53,022 nt of DNA from a virus. The notes under the pieces were generated by a model. It searched no databases. It was not told the DNA's origin and worked only from the letters and a program-made list of their open reading frames with translations. The stretch's first letter is position 1, and every line of letters starts with the position of its first letter. A program made the translations under genes and the position numbers. Of the stretch, positions 45,213 to 53,022 are shown piece after piece. Where the stretch lies: positions 1 through 53,022 of the IMG/VR virus record IMGVR_UViG_3300026551_000003; one strand, given 5' to 3'.

Positions 45213-46790
45213 ATGCCTGTACTTGGTAGGAGTCTGCCAAATCAGGCTATCGTCATCCGCGGCTCTCTAGAGGACTCTGCGGACTTTGATTCTAGATCCC
45301 AGACCGTAGTTGTAACTGCTCAACCCGATCGTAGTTACGGTCGAGGCTTCATCCAGAGTCTGCGTAGCACGCTTCAAGATCCGCCTGTGCTAACGACAGT
45401 TCCACCTGTTGTCGTTACGGGTCCGCTATCTTCTTATTTCAATCCTACTGTAACTACGATCCTGCGAAACACTTTGCAGGATCCTCCTGTTCTCACTACT
45501 CCCCAGCCTCTAGTCGTTGTCGACGGTCGAGGTCTGAACTCCTGGTTCGGTGTTAACACTCCGATCGTTATAGTACCTCAGGCACCCGTTGCTGCTGCTC
45601 CAGCTGCTACTACTCCCCAGCCTGTAGTCATTAATCAGCCGTACGCACAGCAGTGGTTTAATACTAATCCCGTTCAGGTTAGTACCGCTCCGCTTCCTCC
45701 TCAGCCTCCAGCTCAACCTCTCGTTCAAGCGCCTCCGACGCCTAGTCAGTGGTTCAGTTCTAACACACCACAGGTTGTCAGGAGTACGCTTCAAGATCCC
45801 CCAGTACTGACAACGCCTCTTCCAGTTGTCGAAACGTCACAGCCTGCTAGTGCGTACTACAAGACGCAAGGTCCGCAGGTTCTTGCTCCTCCTGCTCAAC
45901 CTGTTGTTGCTCCTACCGCCGCTACTCCCTCTCCTATCGTAGTTGCTGCAGCTGCCGATCTTAGGTGGTTCGCAGTCGAGCCACCTCAGAACTTCCGTAA
46001 CACAACTCAAGATCCACCTGTACTAACGACAGCTAGTCCGATCGTCGTTGCTAGTCCAACACCTCAAGCATTTCTAAAGCCTCAGCTACCAACGATCATC
46101 AGTAGTCCGCAGGCACCTGTAGTCACTCCGACTTTGACTCCCCAGCCTGTGGTTGTTTCGTCTTCTATGTCTGCGCACTTCCAGGTTCGCCAAGCGATTA
46201 TTGTGCTTGGCAGAGGAGTCGTTGTACGTCCGCCGCTACACTTGGGTGGTACTGTAACTGAGACGAACCTGCTCGGTGGTACTGTCGTAAAGACTTCCAT
46301 TGTTCTAGCTGGTACTGTTGTAGATGGGAACGTGCTCGGTGGTACCGTAGTTGATGGTAACGCTCTGGTTGGCACGGTTACTAACACTAAGGCCTTTGGT
46401 GGTACGGCCATTGTCATTGATGTTGCAGATACCTCGTTGGATAGGTGGACAATGATAGAAGTCGATATTACGCTAGCGGAGTTTAACGACGAGACTCTTG
46501 CGCTCACGATCACATCTGGTGGCAACCCCTACAACATTACTGGCTTGACTCTGGAGATGTATCTCAAGCAGTCAGCGGGCGAGCTTGATACCGATCCTAA
46601 CGTAGTCAAGCTGTCTACTGTAACGGGTGAGATCACTATTACCAACGGTGCTGGTGGTCTAGCGTCCGTTGCTATTGCTAGTGCTAACCTAGCAGCGAGC
46701 AAGACGTACGGTTGGTATCGCGTTGATATCATCAACGCAGGTAAGCGGAACACTGCGCTATTCGGAAAGGTAGGCGTTACGCAGTTGTAA
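45213..46790 (+). CDS. 525-residue fibre-like repeat protein
   Basis: The protein starts at ATG 45213. Residues about 50-330 hold at least four copies of the motif (S/N)T(L/T)QDPPVLTT followed by P/V-rich text, with looser copies (TAATPSPIVV, PTLTPQPVVV) and W-F doublets between, indicating an extended proline-rich stalk. Residues about 345-405 contain six GGTVV-like repeats (LGGTVVDGN and variants), suggesting a beta-solenoid. The last 110 residues resemble a BppU-type or immunoglobulin domain (DITLAEFNDETLALTITSGG). It is likely a head-attached fibre. Position, between portal and protease, is unusual for a tail fibre. Confidence 0.6.
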   Translation: MPVLGRSLPNQAIVIRGSLEDSADFDSRSQTVVVTAQPDRSYGRGFIQSLRSTLQDPPVLTTVPPVVVTGPLSSYFNPTVTTILRNTLQDPPVLTTPQPLVVVDGRGLNSWFGVNTPIVIVPQAPVAAAPAATTPQPVVINQPYAQQWFNTNPVQVSTAPLPPQPPAQPLVQAPPTPSQWFSSNTPQVVRSTLQDPPVLTTPLPVVETSQPASAYYKTQGPQVLAPPAQPVVAPTAATPSPIVVAAAADLRWFAVEPPQNFRNTTQDPPVLTTASPIVVASPTPQAFLKPQLPTIISSPQAPVVTPTLTPQPVVVSSSMSAHFQVRQAIIVLGRGVVVRPPLHLGGTVTETNLLGGTVVKTSIVLAGTVVDGNVLGGTVVDGNALVGTVTNTKAFGGTAIVIDVADTSLDRWTMIEVDITLAEFNDETLALTITSGGNPYNITGLTLEMYLKQSAGELDTDPNVVKLSTVTGEITITNGAGGLASVAIASANLAASKTYGWYRVDIINAGKRNTALFGKVGVTQL

Positions 46791-46834
46791 CACAAGGGAA
46801 CAGAAGGCCCTGGTAGCCTCCTTAGGTTTCCCGA

Positions 46835-46840
46835 TATAAT
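46835..46840 (+). promoter_or_regulatory. Second late promoter, upstream of the head gene block
   Basis: TATAAT at 46835-46840 lies in GTTTCCCGATATAATAGAAAACAGT, which differs at only two bases from the string at 39968. TAGGAG and GTG 46864 follow. The copied promoter would boost protease, decoration and capsid genes. Confidence 0.7.
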
Positions 46841-46863
46841 AGAAAACAGTCGTAGGAGCCAAA

Positions 46864-47193
46864 GTGTCAGTGTACAACCCTAGTGGGTCGGGAAACGTTC
46901 ACGTCGACCGCATCATGGGAACCGGAGGTAAGCGCGTGGCAGCTAAGGTCGGTAAGGCCAAGGCGCCTGCCAAGAAGGGCATGGGCTTCAAGGCAGCCGC
47001 TGCTAGCGCTGCCAAGTCTGCAGGAGTGTCGCCGAAGGCAGGTGCAGCGATGGTCGCTGCTGCCTCGCAGAAGGCCGGCCCTGGGGCGAAGAAGGCCAAT
47101 CCCAATCTTGCCAAGGTGGCTCGGAAGGGTACCACTAAGGGTGCAGGGGGCAAGTTCGTTAAGAAGGCTGCACCCAAGAAGGGTGGCAAGTAG
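46864..47193 (+). CDS. Histone H1-like basic protein with capsid-like N-terminus
   Basis: The 109-residue protein starts at GTG 46864 after TAGGAG. The first 17 residues (MSVYNPSGSGNVHVDRI) match the capsid start (MAIYNPTGSGNVHIDVV) closely. The rest is Lys/Ala/Gly-rich with KVGKAKAPAKKG repeats, typical of H1-like tails. It is the first gene of the head block. It could be an internal DNA-condensing head protein whose N-terminus binds the same partner as the capsid. No enzyme motif. The stop overlaps the protease start (TAGTG). Confidence 0.7.
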   Translation: MSVYNPSGSGNVHVDRIMGTGGKRVAAKVGKAKAPAKKGMGFKAAAASAAKSAGVSPKAGAAMVAAASQKAGPGAKKANPNLAKVARKGTTKGAGGKFVKKAAPKKGGK

Positions 47194-48335
47194 TGAGCAG
47201 ATTCGGCTACTGGGTCGATCTAGGTCACAAGGCGTTTGAGGAGGGTTGGATTCAGGCGCTACCAGTTGGTGACTTTGACCATCCCGTGTACGGCACGCTC
47301 AACTTCACGCCTGAACGCATTCAGAAGTTCGCTGCGAACATCAAGAGCAGAGTTCGTGGCATCGATCCCGATGTGGACTTCGACCATAAGGAGTTCTCGG
47401 GCAAGGCTGCAGGTTGGATCAAGGACGCAGTTGCAAGGCCTGAGGGTCTCTTTGTCAAAGTCGACTGGACTGAGCAGGGCGCGCAGGCAATCAAGGCAGG
47501 CGAGTACAGGTACTTCAGTCCGGAGTTCGACGACGAGTGGACCGACGCAGCAGGCGTGAAGCATACTGACGTTCTGTTTGGTGGTGCGCTTACCAATCGG
47601 CCCTTCCTGAAGGACCTCCTGCCCGTCAACTTGTCGGAGATCATCACAACCAAGAAGGCAAACGAAGGAGGTCAGATGGGGCCTGAGCAGATCAGGGAGT
47701 TGCTCGGTCTCGGGAAGGACGCCACGGACGACCAGGTCAAGGCGAAGATCGAGGAACTGAAGGCTCCGAGTCCGCCGGCGCCTCCCACTCCTCCGACGCC
47801 ACCTGCTCCTCCGACGCCCACTCCGGAACCGGCACTCACAGGTGCCGCCCTCAGCGAGGCTATCACCAAGGCTCTCGCTGGGCACCCGATGCTGAAGGAT
47901 CTCGAAGAGATCAAGCGCAAGATGGGCGAGACTGAGCGCGCGCAGCAGTTCGCTGAGACCAGGCAACGTCTGGAGCGCATCAGCGCGACGTCGAACGGCA
48001 GACAGTACGTTCTCCCGCCAGCGGTCATCGACGCGGTTGCCGAAGGGTCGGCGCTTTCCGACCCTTCAGCGATGGCGAAGAAGTTCGTCGACGCCATCGA
48101 GTCGTTCGGCAAGGTCGGGTTCGTCGAACTCGGTGAGCGCGGCCGGACGCGGAATGGTCAGGAGAAGTCGGCGACGCAGCAGCTGTCGGAGCTCGTGTCA
48201 GCGACGCAAGCACGTCACCTCCAGACGACGGGCAAGGCTCTGTCGAACACCGACGCGATCCAGCAGGTCGTTCGAACCAACCCCGAGCTGTACCTGGCCT
48301 ATCGGCAGGACTCGTACGCAGGGAAGGAGGAGTAA
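47193..48335 (+). CDS. Head maturation protease / scaffold (Mu gpI-like)
   Basis: The 380-residue protein starts at GTG 47193. Residues about 20-145 match the Mu-like gpI protease: DHPVYGTLNFTPERIQKF, DPDVDFDHKEFSGKAAGWIK and RYFSPEFDDEW, including the His/Ser-type region. A Pro-rich linker (residues about 190-215) is followed by a coiled-coil scaffold-like segment (LKDLEEIKRKMGETERAQQF) and a C-terminal helix. It should direct capsid assembly and be cut on maturation. Next gene is decoration, then capsid, the usual order. Confidence 0.82.
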   Translation: MSRFGYWVDLGHKAFEEGWIQALPVGDFDHPVYGTLNFTPERIQKFAANIKSRVRGIDPDVDFDHKEFSGKAAGWIKDAVARPEGLFVKVDWTEQGAQAIKAGEYRYFSPEFDDEWTDAAGVKHTDVLFGGALTNRPFLKDLLPVNLSEIITTKKANEGGQMGPEQIRELLGLGKDATDDQVKAKIEELKAPSPPAPPTPPTPPAPPTPTPEPALTGAALSEAITKALAGHPMLKDLEEIKRKMGETERAQQFAETRQRLERISATSNGRQYVLPPAVIDAVAEGSALSDPSAMAKKFVDAIESFGKVGFVELGERGRTRNGQEKSATQQLSELVSATQARHLQTTGKALSNTDAIQQVVRTNPELYLAYRQDSYAGKEE

Positions 48336-48338
48336 CCC

Positions 48339-48848
48339 ATGCCGGGTACGGATCATGTACTCTCCAAGGCCTTCCTTGCGACGGGTGGTTCGGTTGCCTA
48401 TCCGCAGTGGAGCGTCGTTCAGCAGGTTGCAGCTGTCGGAGTCGTTCCTGCAGCTGTAGCGCTCGCGCCGACTTCACTCGGTGTCGCGGCTGCGGCTGCG
48501 CCTCTGGGCGTGAGCGTGGACGCTCTCGACGCTGTCAAGACGGTAACAGGCAAGGCGTTCATCAACATCGCGCTCGACGGGAACGTCAAGTGCATCTGGG
48601 ACGGTACGACCGGTGGTATTACGCCGTGGGCGACCGTTGGTATCGCACCTGCGCTCGGCGCGCTCGTCGTGGCGTCGGCTACGGTCGCTGGCAGGGTGAA
48701 GTTCATTCCCGCTACGGCGCCGTTCCTCGGTTGGGCCGTGATCGGTACGCTGATCGCGCTGCCTGGTAATCCGCTACCGACGTTCGGAGCGAGCGCAGCT
48801 GCTGGTGACTGGTTCGATGTCGCACTCACTCTGGGGGCGAGGGCCTAA
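48339..48848 (+). CDS. Head decoration protein
   Basis: The 169-residue protein starts at ATG 48339 behind GGAGGAGTAACCC. Ala/Val/Gly-rich alternating strands (AAVGVVPAAVALAPTSLGVA, then GRVKFIPATAPFLGWAVIGT) resemble DUF2190 capsid decoration proteins. It lies between the protease and the capsid and overlaps the capsid ATG by one base. It would stabilise the expanded head. Confidence 0.72.
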   Translation: MPGTDHVLSKAFLATGGSVAYPQWSVVQQVAAVGVVPAAVALAPTSLGVAAAAAPLGVSVDALDAVKTVTGKAFINIALDGNVKCIWDGTTGGITPWATVGIAPALGALVVASATVAGRVKFIPATAPFLGWAVIGTLIALPGNPLPTFGASAAAGDWFDVALTLGARA

Positions 48849-50002
48849 TGGCTATCTACAACCCAACAGGCTCTGGCAACGTCCACATCGACGTTGTCCT
48901 CACGCAGATCAGCGTCGCGTGGCCGAACGAGGGACTGGTTGGCAACGTCCTCTTCCCGTCGGTTCCTGTTCAGAAGCAGTCGAACAAGTACTACATCTTC
49001 CAAGGTCGCGAGGGTTGGTACCCAGCTCTCGATGACGCCAGGGCGCCTGGTACGGAGGCCAACGAGGTTCCGGGTCTGACCGTCAGCGTCGGCTCGTACT
49101 ACGCTCAGGAGCATGCGCTCCAGATCGCAGTCACCGACGAGGAGCGGGAGAACGCAGACAGCCCGCTGTCGCCTGACGTCGACGGTACGGAGATGCTCGC
49201 GTCCAGGATCGCGCTGGGCAAGGAGTACCGCATCTACAACCTGGTCACGACGGCAGCGAACTTCAACTCCGCTCTTACCGATGCACTCGGAGACGCGGCG
49301 GCTGCTGGTTATGGTCCTCACTGGGACGGTCTGACCAACGCTGGCGCAGCTACGGCGACGGCTCCGACGCCTGTGAAGGACATCAGGACGGCGATGCGTC
49401 AGGTTCACAAGCTGGCGTTTCTTCAGCCTAACCAGGCGATCATTCCCTACAAGGTCATGTCCGCGCTCGAGGACGCGACGGACTTCATCACGCGCATCCA
49501 GTACGTTGAGCGTGCCATTCTGACACCTGATCTCGTCGCGGCCTGTCTCAGCCTGGACAACGTTGTCGTTCCCGGCTTCGGCATCGCAACGAACAACCCC
49601 GGTCAGGTGCTAGCGCTGTCGTACCTCTGGAACGTTGAGGTGCTACTCGCCTACACGCCGCCGCGGCCTGGGCTCAAGGTTCCTGCGTTTGCCTACCAGT
49701 TCACCTGGGGCTTCGCAGGCGGCGGGGCTGGCGGCATGGGTTTTGGCTCCGGTGCGTTCTCAGGCGAAGGTATCGACCCTACGCCCCCGAGCACTCTCAA
49801 CCCGTCTTCGGAGGCTGGTGGCGGTCGTGCGAGCAACCTTGTTGGTGGCATCGTCGATCGCTGGCGGGAAGAGCGTCGCGCGTCCGACATCATTCGGTTC
49901 CGTCAGCGGTACGACCTCGAGCTGATCGGGCTCGACACGAACAACAAGGCCATCTGCGGCTTCCTGTTCACCACCGCTCTGTCCACGGCGTTCACGGGTT
50001 AG
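48848..50002 (+). CDS. Major capsid protein
   Basis: The 384-residue protein starts at ATG 48848. It shares its N-terminal 17 residues with the gene at 46864. Body: TLGNVLFPSVPV-like opening (LVGNVLFPSVPVQKQSNKYY), a mid segment with MRQVHKLAFLQPNQAIIPY, and SYLWNVEVLLAYTPPRPGLK near the end. This is the layout of Mu gpT/P2 gpN-like HK97 capsids with the phrase 'N-x-x-K-x-Y-x-x'. Position after decoration protein confirms it. Confidence 0.88.
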   Translation: MAIYNPTGSGNVHIDVVLTQISVAWPNEGLVGNVLFPSVPVQKQSNKYYIFQGREGWYPALDDARAPGTEANEVPGLTVSVGSYYAQEHALQIAVTDEERENADSPLSPDVDGTEMLASRIALGKEYRIYNLVTTAANFNSALTDALGDAAAAGYGPHWDGLTNAGAATATAPTPVKDIRTAMRQVHKLAFLQPNQAIIPYKVMSALEDATDFITRIQYVERAILTPDLVAACLSLDNVVVPGFGIATNNPGQVLALSYLWNVEVLLAYTPPRPGLKVPAFAYQFTWGFAGGGAGGMGFGSGAFSGEGIDPTPPSTLNPSSEAGGGRASNLVGGIVDRWREERRASDIIRFRQRYDLELIGLDTNNKAICGFLFTTALSTAFTG

Positions 50003-50009
50003 GAGACCC

Positions 50010-50387
50010 ATGCCCAGCTACGTCGCATACACCAACGGTCTCGGTACCGACGAGAGTCCCGTCAATCCTGGGGACGCTGTCAGTCGTACCGACTTCGACT
50101 CGGATTTGTGGGACTATCACATTCAGCACGGGAACATCGTTCGCGCTGGTGGGCCACACGATCCCAACGTGCTCGCCGCTCAGCTCGAGGACGAGATCCC
50201 TGAGGACCCGAAGGACAGGCGCATCGCGGAGCTCGAGGCGTCGCTCGCACTCTTCACCGGTCGCCAACCAACGCCCGCTCCTGCAACGCACCTCAGCGAC
50301 CTCTCCGACGCTGCTGTTGAGGAGTCAGCTAGCTCGGCGAAGCAGGTTAAGTCGACGAGGGCGGCTCCGTCTTCAGCGAGCGCGTAG
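50010..50387 (+). CDS. Hypothetical head protein, 125 residues
   Basis: ATG 50010 lies eight bases after the capsid stop, with AGGAGA upstream. The N-terminal 40 residues are strand-rich (PSYVAYTNGLGTDESPVNPG), followed by an acidic helix (DEIPEDPKDRRIAELEASLA) and a Ser/Ala tail. Position fits a head completion or capsid accessory protein. No family recognised. Confidence 0.6.
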   Translation: MPSYVAYTNGLGTDESPVNPGDAVSRTDFDSDLWDYHIQHGNIVRAGGPHDPNVLAAQLEDEIPEDPKDRRIAELEASLALFTGRQPTPAPATHLSDLSDAAVEESASSAKQVKSTRAAPSSASA

Positions 50388-50405
50388 GGAGAGGAGGGGA
50401 GCTTA

Positions 50406-50888
50406 GTGGTCGCGCACATTACGACGTCAGATGTTCAAACCTGGCTCGAGACCACTAAGCTCACCATCGCTTCGATCGAGGTCAACCTAGAGGCTTCGGT
50501 CTCCTCTGAGGTCATAGGTCGCCTCGCTGAGACATATATTCAGTTTACGCCTCTTTGGATCGACTCGACTAGTACGCCGCAGGTTGTCAAGCAGGTCATT
50601 GCGATGTACTACGCTAGCTGGCTCTTTGACCGTGCGTACTCTGAGGTAGTTACCAACGAGTCGCAAGTCAGCTACGGTGCGACGCTCCGATTGTGGGCAA
50701 CGACACTGCTTGCGGATATTAGTCGCGGTGCTGTTGCCATTGCTGAAATCGCACCTAACCAGCCCGCTATTGCGCCCAAGTTCTATCCGACTGATACAAG
50801 TTCGACTTGGGACGCCTGGAACGCTAACACAGACCTTAACGACAACTCTCTTGGTCCTGCCAAGTTTGGGATGGGCCAGGTGTTTTGA
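50406..50888 (+). CDS. Head-tail connector candidate
   Basis: The 160-residue protein starts at GTG 50406 after GGGGAGCTTA. It is helical (SSEVIGRLAETYIQFTPLWI, then QVIAMYYASWLFDRAYSEVV), like gp6-type connectors. It lies between the capsid and the gp10-like gene. It would form a ring between portal and tail. Confidence 0.65.
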   Translation: MVAHITTSDVQTWLETTKLTIASIEVNLEASVSSEVIGRLAETYIQFTPLWIDSTSTPQVVKQVIAMYYASWLFDRAYSEVVTNESQVSYGATLRLWATTLLADISRGAVAIAEIAPNQPAIAPKFYPTDTSSTWDAWNANTDLNDNSLGPAKFGMGQVF

Positions 50889-50889
50889 G

Positions 50890-51513
50890 ATGCCTCCTGT
50901 CGCGCGGAACGGGCTGAGATTCGACAACATGGTCAATCTCGGCTTCTCGTTCACCCCTTCGTTGGCTATGTCCGCGAAGGCCTTCGACAAGATGGGTATC
51001 GATATCCGTTCCTTCCGGGAGCCGCTGAAGCGCAGCATTCAACAAGTCATCGCTCCTTCGATTGGTCAGAACTTCATTTCGCATGGTCGTCCCGATACTT
51101 GGGTTCCCTATGCGAACAATACCGTCGCGATGAAGGCCAGAGACCCCAAGAACAAGTACGGGCCCCAGGACCTACTCAGGCGCTCTGGGCTTCTGTGGAA
51201 GACAATGCAGCAGTACAACATTTGGACCGTGACGACGACGCAGGCTGCCATTCTCGATCTGCCACCGAAGATTTGGTACGGTGCACTTCATCAAGCAGGC
51301 TACGGTACGAGTGCCTCTGCCGTTCATCCTGCCAAGGGCATGTTCGCTTCGCCTGAGGAGCTAAGGGCAATGGGGGGAGCAGCCAAGGTCTCCATTCCAG
51401 CTCGTCCGTTCGCTATGTTCCAGGTGCAGGACCTTGACAAGATTCAAGAGGTCTTCGGCAAGTGGATTGAGGAGAGAGCTGTCAGAGCAGGGGTGGTAGC
51501 CTCATGGCGCTGA
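50890..51513 (+). CDS. Neck / virion morphogenesis protein (gp10-like)
   Basis: ATG 50890 lies one base after the preceding stop. A longer frame to 50677 passes through the other gene and is less likely. The 207-residue protein has segments LLRRSGLLWKTMQQYNIW and VSIPARPFAMFQVQDLDKIQ, typical of Phage_tail_S/HK97 gp10-like proteins (the R-P-F-x-x-x-x-x-x-D motif). It completes the head-tail junction. Confidence 0.72.
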   Translation: MPPVARNGLRFDNMVNLGFSFTPSLAMSAKAFDKMGIDIRSFREPLKRSIQQVIAPSIGQNFISHGRPDTWVPYANNTVAMKARDPKNKYGPQDLLRRSGLLWKTMQQYNIWTVTTTQAAILDLPPKIWYGALHQAGYGTSASAVHPAKGMFASPEELRAMGGAAKVSIPARPFAMFQVQDLDKIQEVFGKWIEERAVRAGVVASWR

Positions 51514-51938
51514 CAGCGAGTTCTGAAGTTGTTGCTAGCGCTGTCCTCGTAGCCATTCAGGCACAGGCCGTTGCTCAAGGAATTAACGAGACCTTCTACG
51601 GCGATCAGACGCAGATCAACAAGACGCCTGCTGTTTGCGTAACGCCCGGTAACAAGACGCGTGAGTTTCAAGGCGCGTCGTTGATGACACTGAACACGTT
51701 TGAGACCTACGTGTTTGTGTACTACGGCAAGATTCAAGACGTGCAGCAGAACCTTCACGGTGCGCAGACTCTTGCTGATGCCCTCGAGGGCGTAGTGCAG
51801 ACGGACATTACGCTAGGTGGCATTGTCACGGCTACGCTGTGTATACAGAACGAGCCTGGCATGATCAACAAGATGGGTAGCCTGATGATGGGCAACCGTA
51901 TGACGTTCCAGTCCTTTAGTAAGACGAGACTCCCGTAA
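51504..51938 (+). CDS. Tail terminator-like protein
   Basis: ATG 51504 overlaps the previous gene by ten bases. The 144-residue protein has alternating helix and strand (SSEVVASAVLVAIQAQAVAQ; FETYVFVYYGKIQDVQQNLH). Size and position (after neck proteins, before major tail protein) match tail terminators that cap the tail tube. Sequence alone is not diagnostic. Confidence 0.65.
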   Translation: MALTASSEVVASAVLVAIQAQAVAQGINETFYGDQTQINKTPAVCVTPGNKTREFQGASLMTLNTFETYVFVYYGKIQDVQQNLHGAQTLADALEGVVQTDITLGGIVTATLCIQNEPGMINKMGSLMMGNRMTFQSFSKTRLP

Positions 51939-51947
51939 GGAGGACAG

Positions 51948-52283
51948 TTGCCCTACAAAGTGAAGGTTGACCACCCGACCGCGGGAGAGCAGGAGATTTA
52001 CATCCACGGGCTGGGCACGTTCATGAACGGTACCGAGACCGAGGTCGACGACGAGCAGGCTGAGCGCTACCGTGCAATCAACGCTGTGCAGAAGCAGGAG
52101 CACACAGAAGACGGTGGTCTTATCACTGAGGTCGAGTTGGCACCCGAAATCGATCAGCTCGAGATCCCCGGAGTCACGATCACCAAGGTCGGCGGGTCTT
52201 CGCAGGAGACGGTCTCAGCGCCTGTTGAGGAGCCTGAAGCAACTGAGACGGCAACTGACGCACAGCCTGAGGGAGGTATGTAG
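51948..52283 (+). CDS. Hypothetical tail-region protein, 111 residues
   Basis: TTG 51948 follows AAGGAGGACAG, a strong site with a rare start. The N-terminus is compact (MPYKVKVDHPTAGEQEIYIH); the C-terminal half is acidic and disordered (PVEEPEATETATDAQPEGGM). Such acidic-tailed proteins occur beside major tail proteins. Its stop overlaps the next GTG (TAGTG). Function unknown. Confidence 0.6.
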   Translation: MPYKVKVDHPTAGEQEIYIHGLGTFMNGTETEVDDEQAERYRAINAVQKQEHTEDGGLITEVELAPEIDQLEIPGVTITKVGGSSQETVSAPVEEPEATETATDAQPEGGM

Positions 52284-53022
52284 TGCCTTATGGAATGGGT
52301 GCAGGCGGCCTTGTGGGTGTCGCCTTCGAAACCGTATCTGGGACCTATACGGCTCCGACCAAGTTCGTTCCAATCCTCTCTGAGTCTCTCGAGCTCAAAG
52401 AGACCAACATCTACCGTACGCCGATTCGTCAGTCGGCGGCGCGGATCGGTGTCGTGCCTGGCGACTTTAGCGTTCAGGGCACGATCACGATGGAGGCGCT
52501 CGAGGACACGTGCCTCTACTTCACCGAGTGCAGTCGTGCTACTGGCGTCAAGACCGGTACGACGCCGAACTGGGTCTACACCTACACGCCTAACTCGAAC
52601 GCTGTTCCGAACAAGACGATGTCGATCACAGTAGTTCGGAACGGTGTCATCTTCGGCTACGTCGGCTGTGTCGTTGGCAAGCAGACCTTCTCAGTCAACA
52701 ACAACGTCCTCGAGTACTCCTGTGACATCTTCGGCCTCTCCGACGCTCAGCCGTCGCCTGCTCTGACGCCTGTCTGGCCGACCTCCGTGCCTTACGGTCC
52801 AGGCACCTGGAACATTCAGATCCCGAACCCGACGCAGGTGTTCGACATGGACACCTTCTCGTTCGACATCGACGATGTGGGTGCGGAGCAGTTCCGGCTT
52901 AAGAGTACGCGCGGTGTACAGTTTGCCAGCTTCGGTGAGCGCTCGTGTCAGATGACGACGACGCGCGACTTCCTGACCAACGCCGACTACGTCAACTTCA
53001 TCAGCGTGTTGGGACAGAAGAT
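52283..53022 (+). CDS. Major tail tube protein, N-terminal part (continues at window start)
   Basis: GTG 52283 overlaps the preceding stop (TAGTG), with GGGAGG upstream. The frame reads through to the window end and continues in the same phase at base 3, giving 311 residues on the circle. The start (PYGMGAGGLVGVAFETVSGT) and segments ESLELKETNIYRTPIRQSAA and GDFSVQGTITMEALEDTCL have the strand pattern of siphovirus tail tubes. Bases 52791-53022 duplicate 1-232; base 52917 is T here, C at 127. Confidence 0.85.
   Translation, partial: MPYGMGAGGLVGVAFETVSGTYTAPTKFVPILSESLELKETNIYRTPIRQSAARIGVVPGDFSVQGTITMEALEDTCLYFTECSRATGVKTGTTPNWVYTYTPNSNAVPNKTMSITVVRNGVIFGYVGCVVGKQTFSVNNNVLEYSCDIFGLSDAQPSPALTPVWPTSVPYGPGTWNIQIPNPTQVFDMDTFSFDIDDVGAEQFRLKSTRGVQFASFGERSCQMTTTRDFLTNADYVNFISVLGQK
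52791..53022. repeat. Terminal overlap, right copy
   Basis: Right copy of the 232-base overlap with 1-232, one mismatch (T52917 versus C127). Confidence 0.95.

Noticed and set aside
1-53022. Temperate lifestyle
   Set aside because: No integrase, excisionase-integrase pair or CI-like repressor with attP was found; the small helix-turn-helix proteins alone do not show lysogeny.

Overview
The window is essentially one complete tailed-phage genome (Caudoviricetes, long-tailed siphovirus type) written as a linearised circle. Bases 1-232 recur at 52791-53022 with one mismatch (C127 versus T52917), so the unique length is about 52,790 bp and the cut falls inside the major tail protein gene. A 1,484-residue tape measure protein, a frameshifted tail assembly chaperone pair, a terminase/portal/protease/capsid cluster and a lysis cassette define it. 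I see no integrase, repressor/attP arrangement or partition genes, which suggests a lytic lifestyle. Moderately high GC, frequent GTG/TTG starts, AGGAGG ribosome sites, a lipobox lipoprotein and a GH25 endolysin point to a Gram-positive, probably actinobacterial, host. That host assignment is inference.

Layout. The plus strand (39998 to 53022, continuing from 1 to 11546) carries the late genes in order: small and large terminase, a tiny membrane protein, a Mu gp29-like portal, several surface or fibre-like proteins including a 525-residue repeat protein, an H1-like basic protein, a Mu gpI-like protease, decoration protein, capsid, head-tail connectors, tail terminator, major tail protein, chaperones with a -1 slip site (C CCA AAC, 815-821), tape measure, distal tail and hub proteins, holin-like proteins and GH25 lysin. 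Two near-identical promoters (39968 and 46835) precede the terminase and head blocks. The minus strand (39775 down to 11600) carries early/middle genes. A bidirectional hairpin at 11546-11609 separates the converging ends.

The minus strand starts with many tiny proteins (39.8-29 kb), including three related helix-turn-helix-like proteins, several zinc-binding miniproteins and three secreted proteins. These blocks are separated by strong GC-rich hairpins or multibranched structures. Next come a SNF2-type helicase, a Cas4/RecB-like nuclease, a Sak4-like ATPase, a DUF669-like protein and a primase-helicase whose frame is broken near 21075.

The central biological theme is DNA hypermodification. 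folE, queD, queE and queC (preQ0 synthesis) and a DpdA-type DNA transglycosylase lie in one tightly overlapping operon with two MazG-like proteins, a papain-like NlpC/P60 protein, a possible Acb2/Tad1-like signal sponge and a fused uracil-DNA-glycosylase/exonuclease/polymerase. The simplest prediction is that guanines in this phage DNA are partly replaced by preQ0 (7-cyano-7-deazaguanine) to resist restriction. A 42-residue basic protein sits between queC and queD with four-base overlaps on both sides. A recurring oddity is frame disruption at several minus-strand genes, which could be real or caused by assembly indels.
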